From positions 27,213 to 66,037 of the forward strand of contig NW_014578698.1 in assembly GCF_000485595.1 (NCBI RefSeq): DNA of 38,825 bases. Reading direction: 5' to 3'. Within the stretch, counting starts at the first letter, position 1. Every line of letters begins with the position of its first letter. A model generated the notes under the pieces. The model had not been told where the DNA came from. It ran no database searches and saw nothing but the letters and a program-made list of their open reading frames with translations. The position numbers and the translations under genes were made by a program. Origin of the DNA: Priapulus caudatus. Lineage: Eukaryota > Priapulida > Priapulimorpha > Priapulimorphida > Priapulidae. Of this stretch, positions 1 through 9,910 are shown in pieces.

Positions 1-243
1 GTGCTGTTTACACGTTCCATGAGTGCTGTTCACACGTTCCATGAGTGCTGTTTACACGTTCCATGAGTGCTGTTCACACGTTCCATGAGTGCTGTTCACA
101 CGTTCCATGAGTGCTGTTTACACGTTCCATGAGTGCTGTTCACACGTTCCATGAGTGCTGTTCACACGTTCCATGAGTGCTGTTTACACGTTCCATGAGT
201 GCTGTTCACACGTCCCATGAGTGTTGTTCACACGTTCCATGAG
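1..243. repeat. 22-bp tandem satellite, about 11 copies
   Basis: Eleven near-identical 22-bp units of the form GTGCTGTTYACACGTTCCAT + GA run from the first base to about 242. Units differ mainly at one T/C position. From the third unit on, the variants follow the order T, C, C repeatedly, so a 66-bp higher-order period overlies the 22-bp unit. The array starts at the window edge and probably continues outside it. No coding role is visible. Confidence 0.95.
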
Positions 244-976
244 TGTCGCCTTGATGTGCCCGATCACGTCCCCTGAACCCCCGAACGCATCGCGTTCGCG
301 TATCTTCCTTGCTTGGCGCTGTATGTGAGGTGTCTACAGTACGTGGTTTTTACTCCATCCTGTGTGAGGGAGTAAGTCCGGTTGGGTTTTCCAGACCGTC
401 GACTTGTCGAGACGTGCGAAACCGTATGGTACCGCTTACTTGTTCTCTGCCCACGTACGCTCACTGTACGCTCACATACTCTGCTATGTGTCACACAATC
501 AGTCCGATGTAGTTTCCATTGGCGTTTCCCGAAACCTCGATCTACGGGTCTGGATAAGTTCTGCTTTGTCCACTGCTGGGAAGGATGCCGTCAGGTGACC
601 CGGTGCAGGCTGTAGAAGGCCTGCGTCAGCCTTGGCGGCCTTGTACGAGGTGAACTGCACCCTCCGATGGAGCACCTGCTGCCACAGGATCTGCACATAT
701 TCTGAAATTTGATAAAGCCGTGTTAGAATAGACTTATAATGTCTTGTTCATCAATATGTTAGGTGCAGCATGTTACTCAAACAATTTACTGAGTTTAGAC
801 ATTGCTAATTTTTGTTCTGCAATGTATATTGTGACAATTGAGGATAAAATTTACAACAATTCAATATATTTACCTTTTGCGTTTGATTCTTTGCCGAATA
901 ACCATTTCATATCTTTCATTTACTGGTAATAAAATCATTCTAAAAAAAGACTGAACTATATTTACAAATTTTTATT
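244..976. other. No recognisable gene
   Basis: Short overlapping frames only, with no protein family I recognise and no convincing exon. The first 450 bases are relatively GC-rich and the rest is AT-rich. Confidence 0.5.
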
Positions 977-1730
977 TTAATAAATAAAAAAGGTACCGTA
1001 TGTGTTCTCGACTTTCACTTGCTTGACGGCCGCAGTTGCTCCCTTCTTTGCTTTTGGGTAGTTCACTCTCCACTGCAGTCGCCCTTCTTTGGTTCTGGCC
1101 TGCTGCTTGTCGCTGTTTTCGTTGAAATGGAGTGCTGAGAGGTACATCCTGAAAACACAATGTAAAGTATCACAAAACCATTCTTTGTGCATACACAAGT
1201 AAATATGAAATTACCAATTAACACATTCATTTCGACATTTGGATAAAGTATATATGGTATATTATATATGATACAAATAATATATATCCTTATCATATAT
1301 TCTACTATAATAGGGGAAATTGGGATATTTATCCTGTTACACTATTATTACAGCAGCATTATAAAAGAATTATTATTTGGGACCAAAATGTCAGCTTTAA
1401 TTTGTGAGTCCTTCCCCCACAAATATGTCAGTATACGATATGATATAAGGGAGTAATTTACAATTTTCTTACCTGGCCTGTTTTTTACCTGGGAAACATT
1501 TAACGCCCATTTAGTTACGTTAATGCCCATATTAGAAAATGCTGTTTTATGTTCTCACCTTGCAAGCATGGCTCTGTGGAAGAAGGGGGTACTCTTTGGT
1601 GCGAAGTGGTTCACCACGTTGTGGAACACCTCCAGATAGTACGTCTGGTAGAGTGGAGACAGCTGACCAATGTCACGCAGAAGGTAAGAGCTTGTGATGA
1701 TTCCATCCATCACTTTGTACGGCTTGGAAC
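977..1730 (-). pseudogene. C-terminal two exons of a conserved uncharacterised family
   Basis: Two exons are visible. Exon A (1730 to 1559) follows a TAG acceptor and ends at a CAAG/GTGAG donor. Exon B (1148 to 977) follows a TTTTCAG acceptor and ends in TAA. The split codon matches (AG + G = Arg), so the reading continues from ...FFHRAMLA into RMYLSALHFNEN. The pattern 'L-x-D-I-x-x-L-S ... Q-T-x-x-L-E-x-F-H ... F-A-P-K' followed by 'A-L-H-F-N-E-N' and a basic lysine-rich tail resembles the C-terminus of a large uncharacterised protein family that I associate with mobile elements in invertebrate genomes. An AATAAA-like signal lies just after the stop. No upstream exons were recognised, so this is either a fragment or the end of a gene whose 5' part I cannot see. 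No function is assigned. Confidence 0.5.
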
Positions 1731-2524
1731 CTATAAAATCAACCAGAAATAATTTAGTCAAATGTATCACAAGTACTCTGTGCATCGTCAATGAGGGGCA
1801 ATCACCTCTGCTAGCTCCTTTAGGATGTGTTACGTGATAACAGATTTGAACTATGGTGTCATTCCGTGTAAAATCTCCCAAAAAAATGGAAATTTACACC
1901 TGACCTACTTCAAATTAGCTGAAATTTGGTTTATGGGGTAATTTAGGCTGAAAAGGCTGAAATTTCAAATTTCAGCTCTGTTGGACAAACGGTTTTCGCG
2001 CTACGCCACGCCCTTTTTTGGCGATTTTGGCCAAAATTGATGCACCCGTCAATTTTCAAATGGTCATATCTCTGTAACTTCTAGGCCAAATTGGTTGATA
2101 TTGGTGTCTTTGGAAAGCTAATGGCATAGGCAATCCAAATCTGTCATTATTTGTTATATAGGAGCAGTATAAAGTTAGATGACCTTTTGACTTTTACTTT
2201 GACCTTGAATTTGACCCTGTGGATCACGTAACCTTGAGATGAACTTTATTTAAAATTATACCTCAACATGTTTTCTACATAATATACAAAAATTAGAGAT
2301 ATAATATTTTTTGTTTGCTTTCCAGCTCTTTTCAAAGTTGGCATAGTAGGTGCAATAACGCCTATTCCTCTGCAATGCTGTACATGTAGGCACATATGTA
2401 TACCATACCAATCTATTTAAGATATCAAGTTAAACCCAAACATCGGCTTTGCTGTACATAACCTGATTGAAAATGACAGGTGGCAATAACATTCTAAATG
2501 ACTATTCAGTCGAATGAAAAATCA
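1731..2524. other. Non-coding, no recognisable gene
   Basis: Low-complexity, repeat-like DNA without a recognisable coding segment, including a stretch around 2030-2170 of the sort often seen in dispersed repeats. No terminal inverted repeats were found. Confidence 0.4.
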
Positions 2525-2888
2525 TTATATTACCATGTTCTCAATTATCAATAATTCATTGATCATCAATGATCTAGTCCGGATGCACACTTGAAATCCT
2601 CGCAGCATCGTTTTCTGAAATAAAGTACTTTCTGGAAGAGGATGATGTAAGAGATGGGGTGTTGTTTGTACACAGAATATCATCTTCTGTAACCCAGCAT
2701 TGATCTGTTTCCAATGGCCATTTGAATTGCTTGGTAGGTCCATGAGGGTGCATGAAATTGATGTGGTAGTCACCAAACTTCTCCGAAATTTTGTCCACCA
2801 TGCCAATCCACGGAAAGCCGTCATAAAGACAGCAGACCAAGTTTTGTTCCTTTACTATTGATTGCACAGATGGTTCTGGTTCTAGTTC
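2525..2888 (-). pseudogene. C-terminal fragment of the HGKG-type family
   Basis: Open frame from about 2888 down to about 2574, with no ATG; it opens with a short acidic/proline linker. The protein has a C-Y-D-G-F-P-W-I-G-M-V stretch followed by N-F-M-H-P-H-G-P, F-K-W-P and C-W-V-x-x-x-D-I-L. This looks like the small beta-rich terminal domain that follows the H-G-K region in the same uncharacterised family as the gene at 23517-25040. It lies on the minus strand, while the matching upstream part of the protein lies next to it on the plus strand (2896-3312), so the two halves face away from each other and cannot form one gene as they stand. Assignment is by pattern only. Confidence 0.5.
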
Positions 2889-2895
2889 TGCATCA

Positions 2896-3312
2896 TTACT
2901 GTCTCAGAACTTCTATGCAACATCACATGGCAAGAGTGCCTGTGACGGTATAGGAGGGACTGTCAAGCGACTAGTCACCAAGGCTAGCCTGCAGCGCCCA
3001 TATAATGACCAGATTCTGACAGCGGACGGAATTATGGATTTCTGCGTGGAGAATATCCCTGGTATCACGTTCTTCAATGTGACACCAGCGGATGTAACTC
3101 AATCAGCTTCAGAGTGAAAGGACAGGTTTGACATGGTGAAAACTATTAAAGGGACACTGCAATACCACAGATTCGTTCCAGTCTCCAACTCTACGCTACA
3201 TGTGTACAAGTTGAGTAACCAAGCTGGCCCTGCGGATTTAGTACATGTTTCAGACAGTGATGCAATGTGCATCAATACGCAATGCACTGTCACTGACCGA
3301 CCCGTTCTTTGA
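2896..3312 (+). pseudogene. Central fragment of the HGKG-type family, one in-frame stop
   Basis: One plus-strand frame reads from about 2896 to a TGA at 3310-3312, interrupted only by a TGA at 3115-3117. It begins NFYATSHGKSACDGIGG, then V-K-R-L, a segment ending in FFNVTPADV, and then G-T-L-Q-Y-H-R-F-V-P-V-S. The H-G-K-x-x-x-D-G-I-G motif matches ASHGKGPADGIG in the gene at 23517-25040, so the two are homologous. No start codon or upstream exon is visible; a CAG just before the first residues could be a splice acceptor or a rearrangement junction. It adjoins the minus-strand C-terminal fragment, which implies an internal inversion. Confidence 0.55.
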
Positions 3313-3433
3313 CAGTTTAGCTCAGACATATAAATTATAATTGGATCTATACATGTATAGATATAACGTTAGCTGGATTTTTTAAAGTAATATATTTACG
3401 TATCTAATTATATGTATATTTCAACAAGAATAC

Positions 3434-3660
3434 CTATTGTTGTTGTCTTTTACGCGTTTATAGTCCGCCTTCAATGATTTCAACTTGTTTCGACACTGGA
3501 CGAATGTACACTCGAATCCCCGAGCCACCATTTCCCGGGCGATCGTAACATATATCTGCTTGTTTTGTTTCATCCCTTCAAGTTGGGCCTGTATGGTGTC
3601 ATCGGACCATATCTCTATCAGGGCTAAAATCTCTTCTCTTGACCAAGCTGAATTTTCCAT
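3434..3660 (-). CDS. Myb/SANT-like (trihelix) DNA-binding domain, first exon
   Basis: Starts at ATG (3660) with MENSAWSREEILALIEIW, then a central K-Q-I-Y-x-x-I-A-x-x-M-x-x-x-G-F and C-R-N-K-L-K-x-L-K-x-x-Y. The three-helix layout with tryptophans in the first helix and the 'C-R-N-K-x-K-x-L' third helix fits the Myb/SANT-like (Myb_DNA-bind_4/5) group used by Harbinger-associated Myb proteins and some host factors. The coding frame closes just after an AG/GTATTC sequence that could be a donor, so this is probably a first exon. No second exon and no Harbinger transposase were recognised nearby. It may be a transposon remnant or part of a host gene. Confidence 0.55.
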
Positions 3661-4130
3661 TGTTATTGATTGTTGTTATTACTTTACGATTGACTGGATT
3701 GTATAAAATAAAGCGGATTAAGATTTCCCCCAAGTTTTAATACCCAGAATGCACCTCGCTATGACGTCAGGATTTGGAATCTCCTTTTCGCGAACCGTTC
3801 TGATCCGTGTTCAGTATGTACGTAACAGAATCGTACAGAAACGAACTGAATCGTATCGGCTTTCGGTGTGTCAACGTATCACATATGAAATCGAATTATG
3901 TCATTCCAGTGCTCGAAATAAGAAAAAAAATGTTGCGAATCGGGTTGTCTGCAACAATTTCTGGTTGTCCCAAAAAAATATCCCCAAATCTCCTATTTTC
4001 AATCACATAATAATATGGTCAGAAAACACCCAAAAACAGTGGTGTAGCCAGGATTTTTTAACAAGGGTGGCCAAAAACAGCAAACTGCGCAAAATAGTGG
4101 ATGACTCCCTCTCCACACCCTACGGCTCCT
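3661..4130. repeat. Repeat-derived sequence with transposon-like termini
   Basis: From 3907 the plus strand carries CAGTGCTCGAAATAAG, an exact match to the reverse complement of bases near 21753-21768. At about 4039 a second terminus-like motif begins CAGTGGTGTAGCCAGGATT, and a related one (CAGTGGCGGGTCTAGGATT) begins at about 4219. These resemble ends of dispersed elements, but no complete element could be delimited. Open frames here look like chance. Confidence 0.45.
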
Positions 4131-6112
4131 CTACCTTCTCTGCAATCTTTGTTTTGGGTGCCATGTGAAAGGGCGACATTTTTGTTCATTGTTCTCTGCT
4201 CCCAAGATATGTAATTGTTCAGTGGCGGGTCTAGGATTCCAAGGAGGGGTGAAAAACAAGCGGGGAGGGGTATGGGGGTCCTCCCCCAGAAAATTTTGAA
4301 AATGTAGATTGTAGGAGATGGTATTTGCAGCACTTTTGAGTACATGTACAGCCTTCATTCTGACTACGACAATTCTCTTTTTTTTAACTTTCGGATCAAC
4401 ATGAATCCCCATTGCATGTTGTTTGTTTTGCATGGGCAAAGCCATCGGAAAATTCAAAATAATAATGGAATAAAAATACCAAAATGTAGGGGACCGCACA
4501 TCTTGGTCTAGGAAGTCGGCGAGAAATTCACCATCATCTTGTTGGTAACTACCTGTTCGCTTGAGACTTAGGAACTGTGCAGTGCTTATAAGTTTGAGTG
4601 CATATTTGAACTCCATTGGAGATGGTACAGGTTTCCTCAAGCGCACGACGGAGAAGAGATTTTCTAGGCAATCCTGCGTCAGCCTAGATGTCAACAGGTA
4701 TTTGTACCCAGCATCAAGCAACTCTTCTGCTATTTGAAGCACAGATGTTGTAGACAGGACAACTCCCGTCTGGATCGGTTTCCAGTATCCATTTCCAATT
4801 TTGACACCTTTGAATAGGCAGATTACAGTATGAAGACAGGTGACGGCCTCCTTGTACTTATCTTCATTGAGCATGCTTAATGCTAAAACTGGATGACGAC
4901 TAGTCATCAGCTCAAACCATTTGTTCATAAGCTCGATGAACCATGCAGTGGTTAGGTAGCTCTCATGCCGCTTCTCTCTTTCCACCAGATATCTCAGTGC
5001 ACTACTAACGTCACGGCTCAGTACGCGTGTTGCATTCCCTACTTTCATTTTGTCAAAATGGGTAGGGGTCAGAGCTGCTTTTGTAAACTTAGGTGCAAGC
5101 TTCAAGTTCAAGTTATCTTGAAAGTTAGCAAGGTCTTTCAGAGGCTCAATGTTCACCTCATGCGATTTCAGTCCATGATCCTTGACAAGACTGTCTGGCA
5201 AAGTGACGGTTTGGCCATTCACGAACGATGCGTTAATGTTCTTGAACACATGAGGAACATCAGCTATAAAGTAGAGCCACTTATCAGCTGCTTGAGGATG
5301 GGGAATTCTATTGACAGTCTTGCAGTATTTACTGCAAACAACTCCAAAGCTCTTCCACATAGCACGATTGGCACTGCCCATGTCACTGGCAACAGCTGCT
5401 ACATGCAACCCAATGTTGGAGGCCCGTTGAATGATGTCCAGGATAATGTCATGAAAAACAGTGCCATCTGTGGAGCTGCCAGTGAAATGGTAGGCTACTG
5501 TTTGCTTCCATCGACTTGTGATGCCACCCAACATGAAAACAAGTGCGTGATCTGCATTACCAGTGTGTTCAGGAAGAGTTATATTCCCTAGCAAATCGCC
5601 ACTGCCTCGATCGAATTCTACTTTTGATGTCAAGGACATTTCGTCCAGAGTTAGACAACATGTCTGCTCTTCTTCTTGCATACCTTTCACTTTTATTTGA
5701 AGAAAAACAAATACCTGTGCCAAGACACCTGGCTCAAAGGGCACAGTCTCCATCCTTCTTTGTAGTGTCCTCTCTGATGGGAGAGGAAAGTTCTGCTGAA
5801 GGAGATGCTTGTAGCCTGAAGCACCACATCCAAATCTCAACTGAAGAGCTTTTTTCACAGTACTTGATGTCCATTTGCATCCTCTCATTCCACCTCTTGA
5901 CAAGCTTTGAAGCTGGTCCTTTCCAAAGATTTTGGAGATTTTCGCTTCCTGGTTTAATTTTGCTTTAAAAATTGCTTTATACTTCTTTCTAGTTTGACGG
6001 AGCTCAGCTTTCAGTCCCTTGATGCGATCCTGCATCTTGGTCTGCCGTTTTGGTGTTCTGCAACTTCCGCACGGCACTGTGGTGTCTTCAGCTTCAGAAG
6101 TACTGTCTTCAA

Positions 6113-6991
6113 CTGTAAAATAAAACAGGGGGTAGGGAGAACAATTAGGAAGCATAATAATTACAAGATTGGCACATTTACACCTTTTGTTGTAACCCTC
6201 TCCCCCCCCTTTCAGAATTTTTTTTTTTACAAGAAAATGAAGAAATAAGTTTAAAAATAAATAAATAAAATTCAATTCAATTCAATTTAATAAAGGTTTT
6301 TTCAGACTTCTCAGCAGCCACAGCTGGATTATAGCAAATTTTTGGCCATTTACACAATTATTTGACAACAATCAATTAAATACATGTAGTTACATAGGAT
6401 ATATTTAACTCTGTTATAATCAAGCACAGGAAACGGGTTAAAGATAGTATTACTCATTTGTAAAACATTGAGGATAAAAAAAACTGACCTCACCATAGCT
6501 AACTAATAATATTAATAATCATTCAAAATATCAACTTATTTATCAAATTAATAACAACCTCATATTAAAAAGAAGAAGAAGTCCTTCTAAAGGCATCAGA
6601 TTGATGCCTTCACATCAAAATCATAATTCTATTCTTAAAAAGAAAACAAATGCAAACTCTTGTTGCCCCATTCAATAATTTGATTATTTCAAAAAAATAA
6701 AATAAACTTAAAATGAAAGTACACAAGAAACGTAATCTATTTTATTTTGGGAAAAATATTTTTTACAACTTCTTTTCCTGATTATTTTGTGAGTGTCACT
6801 AAATTGTAATTAATCAATAGAAAAAAATGCAAGATGTAAAATTGAAAATAACAATATAGCGACACACAAAATAATCGGGGAAAAATATTTCCCCAAAATA
6901 AAATAGATTCTGTTAAGTGCAATTTTCCCTATCTCTCATGTTTCTTATTATGTCTCTAACATAAAAAAAGAAGGTAAAACAAGATACTTAC
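6113..6991 (-). other. Intron 2 of the P-type transposase, containing a MITE
   Basis: Bounded by GTAAGTAT on the exon 2 side and TTTTACAG on the exon 3 side (minus strand). It is AT-rich and holds the inverted-repeat element at 6734-6909. Confidence 0.65.
6734..6909. mobile_element. MITE-like inverted-repeat element in an intron
   Basis: The left end AATCTATTTTATTTTGGG is repeated in inverse at the right end (CCAAAATAAAATAGATT), and the similarity continues inward through an AATATTT block to a second pair, GATTATTTTGTG and CACAAAATAATC. The element is about 176 bp with arms of roughly 50-60 bp and no coding capacity. Target duplication was not resolved. Confidence 0.6.
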
Positions 6992-7226
6992 AATGACTTG
7001 ACAATCTCTAAAGTTGTGGGTCAGAAGCATAGCTATGGTCTTCAAGGAGAGATGTCACCAGTTGCTTGGCTGGACACATTTCTTTTGCAGGCTGGCCACG
7101 CTTTTTTGGAGACTTACGTGACTTTGAGGTCCTTCGATGAGTAAAGATGGTAGGCGCTGCACAATTCTTCCCCTTTTTTATGATCAGCACACGTCCATTT
7201 TCACAGTGATGAGGATCAAAATGTGC

Positions 7227-8164
7227 CTGTTTATTAAGAAGAAAAAAATTGCTTTTCAAAATCAGATTTTACAGATTCAAATTTGTGTGAGATTACATTC
7301 GTAATAAACATGTATGAAAAACATGACCTGGCCTGACAACCAAAAGTGAAATTCTAAAAATCAATTCATTCCAAAGATCATTGAAATATATTTCGCACAA
7401 ATGCTGTGTTAGCACTGCAGTGAACTACTTGATGCATGGACTGTCAAGTATTTTTTTAATGAATAGCAATTGTAATTCAGAAATACATGTAGTTTGATTA
7501 ATTAAGAGTATCTAGGTTGTACATCTGTACTCAAAGTGAAATCATGTCATTTGTATACAGTATACTATTGAGTCTAATATTTCACATGAAAAATGAAAAT
7601 GTGTACACAAAAATGTTTGCCATATCTAGTCTTCACTCTATTTTGAATTTACTTTCTAAACTATCTAATCCTACTAATCCAGACAATATACACAGAATGC
7701 AGAACACCTCCCCCCCTCCCCGACAAAAAGCTAAGGTCCGCTTTAAGTTAAGCTTTTCACTTAACAAAAAGCTGAACAGTGTGAGTGTGCATTGATAAAA
7801 TTATAGTTATAGTTTAATGCAATTTTTAAGCTTGATTTATTAGATTTTATAGATCTAGACTCTCAGGAGTCAGGCACAGGCCCTCACAGGCACAGCCCAG
7901 CCCCAGGCGGGTACGCTACACAGTTCTCAATGGAACCATTCTCTCTATCCTTGTACCAGACTAATAGCTAGTAACATGGGGCATGATAATTGTGGCCTCT
8001 TTAATTTCAAACTGTTTCCATTATATTCATAAATCGGAAATGTTTAAACATTGTCTTTGACTTTGACGTTAGAAAGTCACAACACCAAACAGCAATTAAT
8101 TCACAGCACCAAATACCCTACATTACACCTGAACAGTAACTTGAGTTACTTGACGTAGGCCTAC
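7227..8164 (-). other. Intron 1 of the P-type transposase
   Basis: Begins GTAGGC after ...TGCGAG and ends TAAACAG before GCACAT (minus strand), splitting the THAP zinc-binding C-x-x-H in phase 0. AT-rich, nothing else recognised. Confidence 0.65.
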
Positions 8165-8508
8165 CTCGCATAGCTTTGAAGATGAAGTCGGCTTCCATCC
8201 CACACGGCTGACTTTGTTCTCCCAGATTTTACGTCTATTTGGGTCTGCAGGAAATCTGTACATCTTAAACCCCTTGTCAAGTCTATTTGTGCATCCAAAT
8301 GCACAACAACCCGGCATTTCCAGTTCAGAGAACAAACACAAAAGCTTTCGTATTCCAATCAACACATGTAACTGCACAGCACACAGTACCGTACCGGCCC
8401 CAAAATGGATCCACAAGTCACGTGACCAAAATTTTTCGCATCGTCATGTCGTAACTCTCTGTATAAAGGGACTCTAACCAGTACTATATAAAAGGGGGGG
8501 GTTCCGTC

Positions 8509-9478
8509 TTACGAAAAACGCTGCTGAATCTCCCGGGCCAAAGTGCTTACGACATGCTGCCTATGCTGGAAGGAGGGATCCAGGTATGACTTGTACGCGT
8601 CACTCCGCCAGTCACCCTGTGATTGTATCAAATCCGGGGAGAGACCACATTCCAGCGCGAAGGAAGCCCCTCCACGCCTAAAACTATGCCCCGAGTAGCG
8701 GTCGCTGTCCAGACCCGCGGACTGAAGAGCCTGTCGCAGGCTGCCCAGGAACATGGAGTAAGTGTACGGGCAAGGTCCCCCCGGGGAGGGGAGCATGAAG
8801 AGGGGGTCAGCCTGGGTGGCCAAGGGAGTTGGATGCAATACTAGCAGCAAAGCCTTACTGGGGCATAGTGGTGATCCAGCAATGCGGGGGAGGGGAATGA
8901 GTAAATCCCGTTGTTGGTACTGGATGGTCTTGGACCAGGAGAGAGACAGGGTGGCCTCCTCAGGAGAAAAAGAAACAGAGCGACGACAGAGGTGAGGGGA
9001 ATGGCCCGATGAGGGGGGGGGAAAGATTGGACTTGCGGAAAAAGGAGAAGAAGGCCACCAGGCATGCAGCCCAGAAAATGAGATCCTTGGGGTCCCCTAG
9101 ACGGAGTGAAGCAAGGATTTGCTTCAAGATTGGGGGGGTGATGGGAAGTTTACGAGCCACCCTATCCCCCAGGACCCGTTTTGCCCCCTGTAAAATCCCT
9201 TGAATGAACGGAGACCTGACTGGGTTGGGATGACCCGCCTCCAGGTGGAGCAGGCGGACGATGGACAAATAATTGTGCACCGATTTGAATTTCAGACGTG
9301 CCGCAATGTGAGCTATGTACCTGGCCAGGTTACATAGGGAAATGGGAACGGGGGGGATATGCAAAAGTCTACAGAACCGAAGGTATGATGACAGATACTG
9401 CATGTACGTCTTCTTGGTGGATTCCGCAAACTGATGATTTCTGAAGTTATGTACAGTCGCGTCCAGTGAAGCCACCAC
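8509..9478 (-). pseudogene. Tyrosine recombinase (DIRS/Ngaro/Crypton-like), one frameshift
   Basis: The first frame (9478 to about 9020) contains an N-terminal core-binding region (FAESTKKTYMQYLSSYLRFC) and the box-I arginine in FFSFFRKSNL. The second frame (about 9000 to 8509) contains SGHSFRRGGASFALECG (the H-x-x-R motif), GDWRSD and the candidate nucleophile tyrosine in DAYKSYLDPS. All expected catalytic positions are therefore present, but the frames change once, next to a run of nine G on the plus strand (9013-9021), so the shift may be a polymerase slip or a base-calling error. The pattern is closest to recombinases of DIRS/Ngaro retroelements or Cryptons, which insert without target duplications. 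No reverse transcriptase or gag was recognised beside it, so it is an isolated recombinase. The first ATG is unclear; the frame stays open upstream of 9478. Confidence 0.75.
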
Positions 9479-9718
9479 CCCCCGGTCGGGTGCCCCTGGA
9501 GAACAGAAAATGGAAGGTGCTGGTAGACATGTGACCCAGGGGGTGATGAGGGGGTATATACGGGCTGGAAAGTGGATGGGGCTCGTGAAGTCACGACAAG
9601 TGTTAGTTGATATAATATTTATTGTTCTGAGGAGCCATCCTCAAACACAGCTCACGCTTCCAAGCACACGTAGCAGAGAGAGCGAGTCTCTCGTAGAATC
9701 TCGTACATACTACTCATT

Positions 9719-9910
9719 TTACTGTATTAGGTAAACCTGTTTGGGAAAAAAAATTTCGCGGCCCGGGGCTTCATCAGAGGCTGTGTCAGCATCGGTGGTG
9801 ACCTTTCCACGCACGGGGTGTCCTTTGACGAATAGATTTTTCTTGTTCTCCAAGCGATTCGATATCGGTTTGCCAGCTCTGTCTTTACCAATTTCCGGCA
9901 CGGTTGACAT
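9719..9910 (-). CDS. Possible short first exon with TATA-type promoter
   Basis: A 63-codon frame starts at ATG (9910), begins MSTVPEIGKDRAGKP and is lysine- and aspartate-rich. A TATATAA-like sequence lies upstream on the same strand (about 9949-9957), at a plausible distance for a promoter, and a CAG/GTTTACC donor-like site lies near the 3' end. It could be a first exon belonging to the recombinase region downstream or to an unrelated gene. I do not recognise the protein; evidence is only the arrangement. Confidence 0.25.
   Translation of the reverse strand: MSTVPEIGKDRAGKPISNRLENKKNLFVKGHPVRGKVTTDADTASDEAPGREIFFPKQVYLIQ

Larger units (their letters stand above)
4131..8317 (-). pseudogene. 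THAP / P-element-type transposase, three exons, one nonsense codon
   Basis: Exon 1 (8317-8165) starts MPGCCAFGC and ends ...KLCE; exon 2 (7226-6992) starts AHFDPHH and holds AAPTIF; exon 3 runs from 6112 to at most 4131. Joining exons 1 and 2 in phase 0 rebuilds the zinc-binding C-x-x-H of a THAP domain, whose first cysteines are in exon 1. Exon 2 to exon 3 joins in phase 1. Exon 3 shows a basic/coiled region, a helix-turn-helix-like segment (LQLRFGCGASGY, PLPSERTLQRRM) and the P-element RNase H-like core (TLDEMSL, then ASDMGSANRAMWK, later QDCLENLFSVVR). The total of about 750-790 codons is close to THAP9/P-element size. The break is a TAG at 7010-7008, six codons before the exon 2 donor; otherwise the frame is open. 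The 3' end is uncertain: similarity fades near 4500 and the last about 120 codons may be read-through. Confidence 0.8.

Noticed and set aside
1-243. CRISPR-like array
   Set aside because: Units are contiguous without unique spacers, so it is a plain satellite, and the genome is eukaryotic.
3749-4168. 139-codon plus-strand frame
   Set aside because: It runs through repeat-like sequence with transposon-end motifs, has no family resemblance and unconvincing composition.
4965-5968. Plus-strand frames of 208 and 141 codons
   Set aside because: They are antisense to the P-element-type transposase exon and show no recognisable protein features.
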